DNA of 64,000 nucleotides from Eutypella sp. D-1 (lineage: Eukaryota > Ascomycota > Sordariomycetes > Xylariales > Diatrypaceae). The position numbers were made by a program, and so were the translations under genes. The DNA is taken from NCBI GenBank assembly GCA_023313575.1, contig JAJTTP010000001.1, forward strand, positions 3,038,001 through 3,102,000, read 5' to 3'. This document shows, piece after piece, positions 13,301 through 24,858 of this stretch. Under the pieces are notes generated by a model. It searched no databases. It worked only from the letters and a program-made list of their open reading frames with translations, and was not told where the DNA came from. Position 1 is the stretch's first letter. Every line of letters starts with the position of its first letter.

Positions 13301-16300
13301 AGTCGTCGGACTCCAGAGAGTCTATAAAACCCGACATATATATATGAGGGTATGAGGAAGACGCCTTAAGATGCTACACGGGGTGGAATGACACAGCTGC
13401 CAACCTAGGTTCAACCACATCTTAACTTGCTGATGAACCGCACTCCGATATCGACTAAATTAATCTGGTTCTTTCATCACATATTGGACTTTAAGCCAAG
13501 ACAAAGCTGCCGAAGCGTGCAACCCAGGCACGGTAAGCCGGGGCAAGGCTGCGCTCGATGACCTCCGTAGGGCCTATCTGTGGGGATCGAAAATATGGGG
13601 TGGCGTGGGGGTTTCGTGGCCTAGTCTCCATTCTCTCCATGGGGTGACGGGGGTAAAGGGGGTCAGCTAGGTCAGGGGGTTAAAGGATGAGATTCCTCCA
13701 TAATCCTTGTCAGCATGTGCCTGTCTGTCCGTGCCCTTCGAGCATTCCTCCTGAATGAATTGATGTATTTTTCGTATATGTACTTTCGTGTGTCTTACTA
13801 TTAGTAAGGAGCCGGGCTTTTCGAGCGAATTTAGGCCCCTATCTTGATTCCTACCCCTATCTCCGCTTTAGGTTCACCGTGCAGAGGTTCCGTGATACCT
13901 TCCCTTTCAATACGAACTTGGCGGGGTACCAGCGCCAGTCAATATGGCTACGGACGCCACCCATATCGAAATGGGATACACCTACGCCTAGTGAGACCTG
14001 TGTAGCCGTAGCTGTCACACCTTGGGGATCCGACGCGACACGCTCCTAGTAAGAACGGCTGAGTAACCCCTGAAGCTATGTCAGTGGCCACGGTTCTCGC
14101 CCAAGTCTTGGCCTTCTTCCTGTAGGTAAGCCAGAAAGGAAAAGCTAGGCGACATCTGCCTTGTTTCGTGCATATTCGCGGCTCCTGCCTGCAGCACAGC
14201 ACGCGAGAATGGGGTGTTCGTCGTCCGGCTGTCGAAGCTGGCGACCCGGCTTTTCGGATCCGGGGCCCGTAATGCCACTTCCGCACTGGATCCAGCTCCT
14301 CCTTCTCAGTAGCTTCGTAGGACGAGAGTTCTGGACATTGATGCGAGGGTGGCCTCTGTCGAAGCGTGAGGCAGCCCCCACCACACATATAATCAACAGA
14401 CGGTGGTGTCACACAATCCCGTAGCCTGACAGGTGGATAGGACAATGCCCACCAAAGTGTCTCGGAGGATACTCTCCTCACTTTTCTTTTTCACCCCGTA
14501 AAATCCGCAGGCCACACATCTCCATTCTCATCAAGAGCCAAGATCCTAGGCGGATAAGCAGTTCTATGATACGCTCCCGGTATATTGGCTCTGCGCTAAT
14601 CCTGGCGCACGTAAAGGATGGGATGTATCCCATGTTCCCGAAGCCGGGGGGGAGGGGGGGGTCCGAGTATGAGGATACCTATCAGCATAGAAACCACTCC
14701 TCTGTTCAGTAAGCCACCCCTAACCCCTAACCCCTATTTGCTGCCTGCATCCCCTGGGGCCCCAGGCCGCGTCAACGCTTTGCCGAGACGTTTAACTCCC
14801 TTGAGAGTAGGGAGCCTTGTGTACCAGTGCAGTAAAGCCATGCCACACGATCCTACATATTGTGTGGGGACTGCATATGCCTTATCGTCCCCTAATTAAT
14901 CCGATATTAACTCCCACGCCCAAGAGAGTCGAGCGGACGCAGCAAGCCCTGCACATGGTAGGATGCCCCTACATCACCAAAACGCTTACTTACCCGGAAG
15001 TGAACGAAATGTCTATGATGGGTGTTTCGATCTCAGCTCCTAGTACCAGTTATAGTACCAGTTTTGTCGAGAAGCACATAGGGAATTGTGTATGACACAG
15101 AGCCCATTTTTATAGGTCATCATGAGTGTTCAATTCATGGAAAATTGTGTCATCCAGCTAGTTTTAGCATCCAAAAGGGGAGCCATCAACCACGTCGCAA
15201 GGCTACATCGTGGACGGCCCTGTCTCGGCTTAGAAGTGAACAATTCAAGGCTAGCTGGTGAGCTCAATGAGGAGTAACTCAGATCTAAGGCTCTGTGCTA
15301 ATACGTTCCTAATACGTGTATAGCCACCATAGATATATAGGGAGTCCTACATGAGGTCCCTTAGAGTTGATGAAAAGTGACTGGTCAACCAACGGCTGTC
15401 TACAGAATCTTGATCGATCGGATCTACAGTGATGCCATGACCCGTGGTGTCATATATACCAAGCTATCCCCTGTAAATATACCCCATCACCTATTGCTCG
15501 ATGACATATCCTGGAAGCCTTCTGCTGCTCGTGATAGGTTTGAATTGTCCAACGCGCAGCCTCGCGACCACAACTACTGGCATATGAAGGTGGTTTCGAG
15601 CCTTCAGGCGCGCGGGTAAATAGATGTGCATCTTATGTGGCGTCGGTGGCTGGCTTGTTTGGATCCGAAGGATTGGCGGCCCTCCCAATGAACTCAGTTT
15701 GTCTCTGCCATTCATCTTCATCCCGGTGCCCGCAATCGCACCACAGGTCCATATCTATGGCTATGACGCTCCAGGACAATATATGGGTTTATCTGGACCA
15801 AGTTATAAGTGTGATGCTACATAGAGACACCGGTGACTTCCAGTTTCGGTATCTCGCAGATTGTCTACATATAGTTCCAGGTTCCTCTACTCTGACCCGA
15901 CAATCACCTGGAGCATGTCATTGGCACCCTTCGTCCTGGAACAACTTAGCCGACATAGCCCTAGACCAATTCTTGGATGATTGGGTATATCCAAATATAT
16001 TAAGGTAGATCACATCGGCTTTGGCCGACATACACCCATGCGCACCATATTTAACGTGCTTGCGTCAGCGTTTATCCTGAGATTTCTTATTCTCTCGTTG
16101 AATTCAGAGGCGCTTGCAACATTTCACTACAACGCAGTTAACAGAGATCAGATGCTAGCTGGGGAGCACATGTATTGATGCTATACCATGATCTACAAGT
16201 CATCGGCATCGCTCAACGTGCACTCAATCATCCCGCCACTCCAGGTTTACGTTCAGACAGGTGTAGTTGGATGGCCAATATGCATGCATAGGCACGCACT

Positions 16301-19100
16301 TCCGTGCTAGGTGTGGGAATAGCCATGCAGCATGAGGATGCTATAAGAACAGGTAGTAGCTGAGGAAGCTCACCGGCTGCATGCTTGACCACAGTCCCAA
16401 GGTAAGGGTGTTTAATCTGTTAATTTATCATTCTCGGGGAGCCGCACTCTATCTTGCATACTGTGTTTTTCTCCTACTGCTCGGCCGCCCGGGACCAGCA
16501 TCTACGCACAGAACTGGATCTACCTACCTATACTTCTACGCATTATAGTATCGGAGTCCCTACGAAAATGAGTAAAAATTCTCCGTGCGGACACGCTGTT
16601 TCGAGATTCTACGTAGCATCGCTGAGGGGAAACCCCGTTAGACGTGACATCCCGTCCAGCTGCTACCCTCTCGGACCACAACTCTCCCCTCCTCTTCTTA
16701 TTACCTACATATTATACGTACGTATATAGTATGCCGGCCTATCCATAAACTAGGGGCCCACTGTGGTGCCGGGAGACGGAATGGCCAGGATCGGTACGGC
16801 TTTTCGTTATTTAGGCTCTTATAGATCCCAGGTTTTGTTATTATTTATGTCTATTGTGCTCTACCATGCTGGGAACAAACTTTCTCTTTTCCCACCCTGC
16901 TGTGCAACGGATTCCTTTTCCATAGTCGAGATGGTGTTGCGCTGAAGCCAGATATACTGTTACCCACCACTCACCAACCGCAGCCACACAAGGCAGCGCT
17001 TTTGTCCGTGTCAATCTCGGCCTACCTGACTTGGCGCGAGATGGTACTCGACGGTTTCCTTGATGGTGTCGTCTGTTCGCAGAGTAGTGGTATTAAGGTG
17101 ACGGTGCCGGGATAATGAATGTCGTATGGAGGTAGGTAAGGGGGGGAACAATACCAACAGCAGCGCAGCCGGGGAGTCGGGGCGCTCGTGGTTAATTACT
17201 GTGACGAATAATTGATAGTCATTGGAATATTGAAAGCTTATTGCCGCCGTCTAGTCAACAGAGGTAATCCTATCCCGAAATCTATGCTTTGCTTTCTGTT
17301 CGCCATCGTCCATCCCATGTGGACGCGTTCCCCCGCTCATGGTAAGGCCCAGTAGCACCCTTTGCCTATACACACATCCTGTAGGACAGCATTGATCCCT
17401 CAATGATTCAAATCCTGTGCACGATATTGCCATGATGGATGAGAGGATGGGCGGGCAAATTCAAACGATACAAGGAACCCAGACCTCATCTCTGCAGGCA
17501 TACAAAAACGGCGTGGTTGATTTTCTGTACACCCTCCTTCTTGCTTTCTCCCTCCCTCTCGCTACCTCGAGTTTCTCAATAGTTATGCCCGGCCAAGGAG
17601 TGTCGGCCCGTACGAAAATGATCGCATCCCCTTCCTTGCCTCACCTACCCTCCCCGTACTAGCTTTGTCCAACCTAGAGTATGTGTCTCTAGCGGCGTCA
17701 CTACAAGGCTCGGGTTAACGGATAGCGTGAATACTCGGGGATGGCGTCCTTGAGGCGATTATGGCCCTCATTGTGACCGTCAAGTCCCCGGCCTCGGCGA
17801 TTCAAGAGGGGTTGCGCATGCTAAGCTGGGCGGGCCGGACTGGACTGGGAAATCCCGTCCATTCGTATATGCCGGTAGAGCCCTACTTTTACAGCGCATA
17901 CCATCTAGTTGGGCTGTCTCTATGACTTGCCTGTTTAGTGTTGCTATATTGACCTTTAAAGGGATGTAGTAAGTCTCTAGTTAACCACTGAAATGCGTGT
18001 ATACCCGGCCGCTGAAAAATACCGGAGTCTCCGCACTTCTAGATGAGAGCAATGCAGCTCACGGTATATGATTAACTGGGTAGCTAACTATGTGACTACG
18101 GAACGCTCCGCATGACTGATGAGCCCTGACATGTGATAACACGTGATGAAGCAGAGCCTCGTACGTCGATGGCCTGAGGGTAGTCATGTAACAGGCCCAC
18201 TGAGAGTTTGTACGGATCCAGTTGACAGATTGTGCAATATTGGCCTCGATATTCAGTGGGCCGGTTATCGGAATATCGACGCTCTAGACCTCGCTGTAGC
18301 TTTCCCAGCCAATATGATGGATGAATTGACGGATAGATGGGCCACTCCGTGGGCCAGTTTCATGTACCGCCCGCCCCCAATGGCACGAGCGACGCAATGC
18401 CGCGCATGCATACGCTCTTTTCGTACCTGATCTTGGTGTGCGTGATATATCCCGTGGTAACTTCCATAGTATCTCTATATGCGGGCGTCTGGATAGGGTC
18501 CTCGCCTTTAACACACCGGTAAAGTGGTTTACGTAGCTTGTATAGTAGCTGCTGATTATCAGCGGCGCGATACATGACCTACAAAGGAGAATTATGTTCA
18601 TACGCTCAAAATGTTCCAGGGAGTATTCTACGGTAAGATCCGGCATCCTTCTACACCTCGTTCTAAAACTGATATGCATTAAGACTGTCTCATTGGGGTT
18701 GGGATGTCTATCTATACTTAACACTATTGCGGATGATCAGGTCGCGCTGGATATAGGAACTACCAGGTTAGCCAGCTATCCTTAAACGTAAGTTGCTCTT
18801 GAGTTACAACGACAAGATGGACTACACAGCGTCAAGGGGCAACCGCACTTACTGTGTACACCTTAGCTCATAGCAGAGTCAAAATCGTAGAACGAAAGGC
18901 TCAAGTGAAGATGTTTGGGCCGGTATGTGATAAGTCTCAAAACCCCCTTCCCTCCCCCACCTATGATGCGCGGTCTAGTGACGGTGGGAACCATAAGGCT
19001 GTGGGCTTCACAGGGTTGAATGGAGGTTCTGGTACAGCTGAGATAGACCTAGGTGAAAAACCCTGTCTACTCGAACTAGCGTTAGGGAGTCTCGTTACGT
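13300..19100. other. Accessory spacer with exon-like debris
   Basis: No intact gene. Short ATG-led fragments end at good splice donors: 14078-14125 before GTAAGC, and 15122-15257 (45 codons) before GTGAGC. Neither continues into a frame I can recognise. Longer open frames between 15377 and 16008 are not from a family I know. This looks like decayed coding sequence or chance open frames rather than a working gene. Confidence 0.4.
14717..14736. repeat. Short CCCCTAA array, telomere-like
   Basis: Two full CCCCTAA units plus CCCCTA. The fungal telomere unit is CCCTAA, so this differs by one extra C per unit and is very short. Confidence 0.6.
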
Positions 19101-21639
19101 TGATTATCGTAGAGCCAGTGTGGAACTCTTCAAGGTGTTAGAGCAGTGTGACGCGGCGGCTTACTACTTGTTCATTCAGGAGAAGGCTCTGGTGGTCTTA
19201 TATGTCTATCATGTGCGAGGCTCGCAACACAGTCACTTTCTAGAGTAACCACCATAATCAGCTCTTCTAGATAACTACAAACCCTTCTGAAACCTATTTA
19301 TGTACGGAAGTTAACTGAACTATTAACAAGGTGGATCTTTTCTTATGGTAATTACATTTTCGACTTTAATACATAATCTCCCTAACTTAGGCACTTGGAA
19401 TCACCGGTCTATGAATCCTAATCTATTCTACATCTTGTATAGTTTAGCCCTAATGTGTATTTCACGTATCATGGATCTACTTACTGTTAGTAAAAGTAAA
19501 TATACTCTTTGGGCGAGCTTGTTAACTGGACTGTTCCGATGCTGAAACCATCTAGATGATAAGACACTCCCAGTTATTTTCGTCGAAACTATCTATAAAT
19601 TAACTGGCACAGTTACCTGAGGAAGTTAATGGATTGGGGAGTTGTATCCTAAGTGGTCTAGAATCACCACTATCTTAAGATCCTTTAAGACTAATTTCAT
19701 CTGTAAAACATAAGTTGTTCCTACATTGAATGCCAACTGGTCAACAAGCTAACTGTCTCTAATCATTGCAGATATGGCAATAAAACATACAGTTACTACC
19801 CCAATGTTTTCATACAAACATTTCCAGTCAGACTGTGGTTATCCCTGTTGTTGGACGATGTTTGGCGATGCCAGCATTGTCGGCCTGGAAGCTTATGTCA
19901 ATTTTCGTAGATTTATAGCCACCGGCCTGCGCACACGAGGTCAAGAGGAAAAATATACGTTATTCAGCATACTAGATAGTTCGTATCTGGGTTATCTCTC
20001 TTTTCCCTGACTGTTTGCCTAGATCATTCATTCAGCTTGGAAGCAAAATTGTCCTTGGTAGGACCAGCAAGATGTTGTGGGTTAATTATTACTCTCATTA
20101 TTAGGAGGTAGATAGATACTACAGTAGAGTGAGTGGCTTTCATCTACACAACCACACCCTAAACTATACCGATAAGGCATATGAATATATGCACAATTAC
20201 ATGATGTACTCGCTTTCGGATGAAGACAATATTTTGGTTATTCAAGAGTTAGTAATTTATACTAAAAGCTGAAAAGTTGTAAGTGTTATGGTATCCCTTC
20301 CACTAATACTGACTGACTACGAAGTACCTAAGTACCTAGTAGCAAAATCAGTCCAGTCTTGTTTCGTGCACAGACCATTTGGAAGTACCTCCCATTGTGT
20401 TGTGTCACTTAATGTACCTCTGTAGGCCCCTATGTATACCTATTGTTAACACATATGGCGCATTATCAATCACTAAACTATAATTACTTACCTATGTAGC
20501 GCTGTCTTATAGCCCCTACATAGGTACAATTGATACCTAAAAAACAAGTACTAACCAAGAGCAGACCACTTTGAAGGATTCAGCAAACCTTCAAGTTACC
20601 AATATGTGTACTTGGTATCAAATTGGATCTCGTCATTAACTTAACGAACGCAGCATTTCCCTATTGTTACGAAGATACATTGTTTACGCTAGAAAAGAAC
20701 CCAAGAAATAAATCACATTGATCGATCAAACCTATTGATTTTCTGGGGATCTCATAGCCTAGATCTACCTACCAGATACCTAGAGGCCAGAGCTCTTGGT
20801 ACTCGTATCTCATCATTAAAATTTACTACTTATACAACTTGCTCAGCAATCAGATCTACCATCGGACGGATCTCATCGTTCACCCTCAATTTTAATGCCA
20901 CTGTCGTATTGGTATACTGCAACTCATAAGGTTTGTTCTTATCATGTTCCCCCTTCAATGGTTGGTCTCATTCTGATATACTAATTGCCAATTCTGCATA
21001 GCAAACACTGAGCTTGGTATTGGTGCTCTGCTCATCATTCCTGACCAGCCTAGGCCAACCCTGCAGCCTTCCTATCCAGAAAACAGGGTGTAAAGCAGCT
21101 CAAATCGCAACATCGAGATCACTACTCAAGTCTTCATTACATGTCCTGGCTGTCAGTCACCAAACTTTAATGGCCCCTTGTGTAGGGCCCCGCCAACTTG
21201 TACCCTAGAAAGATCTGCGGCAGCAAACAGAGTCGGTCCTATTGTTACTACAGTAGCAAGCCTGCTGCACTAGCTATCAATGGGATAGGAGTTTAACGTC
21301 GAAAGAGCGTTAATACGGAAATAATAGGACTTACTAAGTACCCATTTTCTCAGTCAACAATACGGTGCGAGAAGCCCTGATAATATCAACAATACATTAG
21401 GTATCAACCCGGCTGGCAGGTGCGGATATAATCTAAACCACTCCCTGCATTTTCTTAGTCGGCCTACAAGAAACCGCAAAGCCCTTATACTTCCAACTTC
21501 TCACGAAGCCCTTGGGAAAAACTAGGCATTGTAGAACTAGCTGGTGCAAAGGTCAGTCTCACTCTATTGCTATAACCCCCCAACTACCCCGGCCCCCCTA
21601 TTGCTGACTGGCAGCGAAATGTTGAAAATTCGGTGCCTC
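19100..21639. other. AT-richer gene-free stretch
   Basis: By eye richer in A and T than the rest of the window, with many TA-containing words and no intact gene. A good intron 3' end (branch CTAAC, acceptor CAG) precedes an open frame at 19774-20010, but its protein is unrecognised. A possible decayed membrane protein gene at its right side is listed separately. Confidence 0.45.
20735..21093 (+). pseudogene. Possible decayed rhodopsin-domain (PTH11-like) membrane protein fragment
   Basis: Two pieces join across a plausible intron (donor GTTTGT at 20931, branch ATACTAATTG, acceptor CATAG ending 21001). The left piece ends FNATVVLVYCNS, then a TAA stop; the right piece reads ANTELGIGALLIIP and then RPTLQP. 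The pattern of a late membrane helix, Glu-x-x-x-Gly-Ile, then a PTLRPL-like end resembles the last helix of fungal rhodopsin-domain integral membrane proteins. The TAA just before the donor would be CAA after one C-to-T change. No start and no earlier helices are convincing. This is pattern resemblance only. Confidence 0.25.
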
Positions 21640-21646
21640 TATAAGA
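21640..21646 (+). promoter_or_regulatory. TATA-like box of the BTB-bromodomain gene
   Basis: TATAAGA lies about 220 nt upstream of the proposed ATG at 21866, a normal spacing for fungal promoters. Confidence 0.35.
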
Positions 21647-21865
21647 CGCCTCTTCATACTTGATAGTCAATACTGACCCAATCTTCTTTCTTAGAGCCGA
21701 AGTATATATTGTCTGGAGCTATCATCCTAGGGGCAATTTTTGTGGACTGAAAGTACACAACCTGTACACCTCTTGCCCAACCCGACCCTATTATAGCTAT
21801 CCTGTTCTAGCCATTGATATCAGCTGGCATTCCACGATTTTATCTATTCAGGGTACTTCGTCAAT

Positions 21866-23217
21866 ATGGAGGAAACGGTGGAGGTCGACCAGAAGAGTGC
21901 CAAGCCCTTCTCGTGGCGGTAAGTCATTGTTTAATACGGCTGGGGCAAATACTAACATCCAGAAGTGATCCTCATGCAGTCTTCGTCATCTTTCTAGTTG
22001 GTCCAGAGGAGCGTCCATTTGGACTGCAGAAAGACTTCCTCTGTGCGCACTCGGCCCATTTCAGAACCTATTTCTGCGACAAAACGGAGGCAGAGAAAAA
22101 TGTCGAGCGTATCGAAAGACTCCCTGAAACGACCCCGGAAGTTTTCGGCTTGATGCAGAATTTCTTGTACACAGGCAACCTTGTCAACGACGACGAGGAA
22201 CTTCCAGGGTACGACGTGCTCATTGCAACTTGGAAGTTGGGCAACGAGTTTGATATTCCCAAGCTGTGTGACAAGACCTTGGAAGCCATGAAGGAGTGCA
22301 GGCGTGTCAGTCAAAGCATTCCAGCAACGCCTTTGCTGGTCGAGGCATGGAAGGATACCCCCGAGGCCTCGAAGCTGCGCAAACTGCTGCTGGGCTGGGC
22401 AGCTGAATACCTCAGATCTTCTGGTACTGAATCTCGAGCAGAGTTTAGCAAGTCCCTTCCACAGGAGGTTCTCAGCGATTTGGTAGTTGAGATGAGCGAA
22501 CTGGATTCTGCCCCCGCCATCCAAGTCGGCCATGGTTCCTCACCTAATGGTCAACTGCAGCACAAGAATGTCCATTATCTGGATACTCAGGGCGATGGCA
22601 TTGAAGGGCCATCGAAAGTCCCAAGACGCCGTTCTTCAGATATCGCATCAAGACATGGTTCTCAGATCGGTCGACAGAATGGCCAGCGAAAGCCCCTCCC
22701 AGGAGCGCCCCGTACTCTTCTCAAGACGGAGAAGTCCCAGCGACCCAGTGTCGGTAACCTAGAGTTCTCCAATAAGCAGAAGGTGGCATTTTGCTCCGAT
22801 CTTATTAACAGGATGCTGTCCAGTCCTAGTATGTATATGTGACTAGCATAGTTGTCAGCCCTCCTACTGGTAGTTGTCATGCTAACCGTAATCACCCTAG
22901 GCTACTGGACCCGCCTCGTCCCATTATTCCGCGACCCTGTCGATCCTGTCTCAGATGATGTCCCGGACTACTTCGAGAAAATCAAGAAGCCGATGGATCT
23001 AAGCACTATCAAAGCGAAGATGGACAAAGGCGAGTATGACAATGAGGAACAGTTTGCGGCGGATATGCGACAGATCTTCATCAACTGCTATACGTACTGG
23101 GGTGAAGGTACTAGCACCTGGGAGACCTGCAAGTCTCTTGAGAAAACTTTCGAGACCGCGTACAAGCACATGTATAAATGGATCGCGACAAATTGTTATG
23201 ATGACAACGTTGATTGA
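21866..23217 (+). CDS. BTB/POZ-bromodomain fusion protein
   Basis: Predicted chromatin-linked or adaptor protein of 411 residues; function unknown. Three exons: 21866-21918, 21963-22828 and 22901-23217. The introns have donors GTAAGT and GTATGT and branches ACTAAC and GCTAAC, and the frame is kept throughout. The start ATG opens MEETVEVDQKSAKPFSWR. Residues 19-125 form a BTB domain (SDPHAVFVIF, then KDFLCAHSAHFRTYF and FLYTGNL), of the kind used for dimerising or recruiting partners. Residues about 126-290 are a linker, basic and Ser-rich late on. Residues 294-400 form a bromodomain: helix FCSDLINRMLS, ZA loop VPDYFEKIKKPMDL (327-340) and helix B/BC loop INCYTYWGEG (367-376). The Asn that normally contacts acetyl-lysine is Trp373. 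Downstream on the other strand lies a secreted-protein gene. Confidence 0.85.
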
Positions 23218-23896
23218 AACTGGCAATCGTCACTCATATCCCGAATATGCGCCATCGGGACATACCCAACCAACGTCCTTCCAGCCCACCAGTACCACCA
23301 GTAAAGGTTTCAAGTTGTATGGCAACTTATGAGCCTCTGGTACGGCGCGAATCAATCTCAGCCAACAGATGATTCAATATAGCCGTTATCGTACTAGAAC
23401 GATATCGCATTGCCTTTACTAGCTGTATATTAGGTCACAATTCGAGTCCTAGTGCTAAGACTCACTTCACATTAAGATACCAGATATAACAAATTGGTCT
23501 GCACTATGTACGTCCCTCAATCCATTGTGTCCATGTGATATAACAAAGGAGAAATTGGACACAATCTTCGCTTGTTCAGCGCATTCGACGTACATGTCAG
23601 GCATCGGCAAGAGAGGACGTGGATATCTCGGCTTCTCTGTATCTCATTATAGATACTGCTCGTGATTTTCATTGCATCATGGTACACACTACACTACAAA
23701 GAGAAAGCGGCTTCCCTCCCAGCCCAACGTGTCCCGTGAACATGATAGTGATTAACAGAGCCGCACATGGCTCAGGTATGAGGGAATCTTGAAGTCCAGG
23801 CCTGACCAAGCCCCCGAGGAACACATCAAGAGCTCTCGGCGAGGGCCTTGTCGATTGGCTAGAGTAGATAAATAGGTTTTGCCATCTCGAGGATTC
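23218..23896. other. Convergent spacer between the BTB-bromodomain gene and a secreted-protein gene
   Basis: About 680 nt holding the two facing 3' ends. No further gene or repeat seen. Confidence 0.6.
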
Positions 23897-24472
23897 CTAG
23901 TAAAACACCCCATTCTCTAGCCGATGACAACAGTTTTCAGTTCTACGTGCGGGTGTTAGTCTCAGCTTCGCTGTTCAAAAGGCCACATTAGGTTGCGAGA
24001 GTGATAGTGACTCACCAGTAGTTTCGATCTTGGTCTGGATCTGAGGAACGATGGCCTGGTCGATGAGGGAGCTGATGTCGAAGCCGCCGATCGAGTCGGA
24101 CAGCAAGCCGAGGTCGAGGATGTTGATCTCGATGGAGCCGAGATCGAGGTTGGAGAATATGCCGAGACCTGAGAGCTGGCTAAGCAGCTGGATCTGCTGC
24201 AGCTGCAGCAGGGCGTTGATGTCGAAGACCTCCTGCTGCACGAAGACCTGCTGGAACTGGACAATCTCCAGGTTGTTGAACGTCGATAGCTTCGCAAACG
24301 CGTTCAAGTCCAGCTGGTTCACAGCGTTGAGGTACTGCAGGTCGTCGTTCGCGAACGAGAACTGGTTATATGCGCCTAGGTCCAGGTCCAAGCGCTTCTC
24401 TACCGGGCTGGTAGTGGGCGCGGCGGCAGCGAGGGTAGCGAAGACGCTAGCGATGATCGTGCTGACCTTCAT
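23897..24472 (-). CDS. Small secreted Leu/Gln/Asn-rich protein (gene A)
   Basis: A predicted secreted or cell-wall protein of 176 residues; I do not know its function. Exon 1 is 24472-24016 and exon 2 is 23970-23897, with a 45-nt intron (GTGAGT, branch CTAAT, CAG). Residues 1-18 form a signal peptide (MKVSTIIASVFATLAAAA). Lys26-Arg27 is a Kex2-type processing site, so the mature chain would start LDLDLGAYNQF. The body is acidic and rich in Leu, Asn and Gln, with the core LLQLQQIQLLSQLSGLG at residues 88-104 and no Cys in exon 1. The core reappears in the next minus-strand gene. The 24 residues after the intron (with two adjacent Cys) are least certain; another acceptor would change them. The 5' leader seems to carry two introns. 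Confidence 0.75.
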
Positions 24473-24549
24473 TTTGGTGGTAGTTTGGTGGTGACGGTCG
24501 TAAACGTGGGTCCGAGAAATTAAAAAAATTATATGCAATTCGAGCGCAG

Positions 24550-24747
24550 CTAAATGATGTCTAGGTCAGCTGAATCCGTCATACCACGTTTCGCTATCCA
24601 CTGAGCGGAGACCTACCTCTTAAGGCTCAACGATCAACGAGAGTATGGAATGAGTGAATTGAACAGCGAGCACAGCTATGATGCGCGTTAGCTTAAGTCT
24701 GTTACGTGATGGCAAGGAGTATGGGGAAGGCGACTGGGGAGACTCAC
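24550..24747 (-). promoter_or_regulatory. Two predicted 5'-leader introns of gene A
   Basis: On the minus strand, intron 1 spans 24747-24676 (GTGAGT, branch AGCTAACG, acceptor CATAG) and intron 2 spans 24616-24550 (GTAGGT, branch CTGAC, acceptor TTTAG). Both follow GAG, both begin GT..GTCTCC, both end after CATCAT, and the exons that follow open CTGTGCTCG and CTGCGCTCG. They look like a duplicated intron unit. No transcript evidence is available. Confidence 0.5.
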
Positions 24748-24850
24748 CTCGGAAGGAATGAATATAATGAGTGGGTGAAGAGGATCTCGGACGTAGAGTT
24801 AGATGATGGATAGGGAGAAATCAAAACATCTTCAACGTCGATTGAGCTCA

Positions 24851-24858
24851 TCTTATAT
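24851..24858 (-). promoter_or_regulatory. TATA-like box of gene A
   Basis: ATATAAGA on the minus strand, about 380 nt upstream of the ATG and about 100 nt upstream of the first predicted leader intron, fits a TATA element for a spliced leader. Confidence 0.4.

Noticed and set aside
13948..14481. 177-codon reverse open frame
   Set aside because: GTG start, Cys/Arg-rich composition typical of chance GC-rich frames, and no recognisable domain.
17404..17420. tRNA B-box-like GATTCAAATCC
   Set aside because: No matching A box or foldable cloverleaf upstream. I found no tRNA or rRNA gene in the window.
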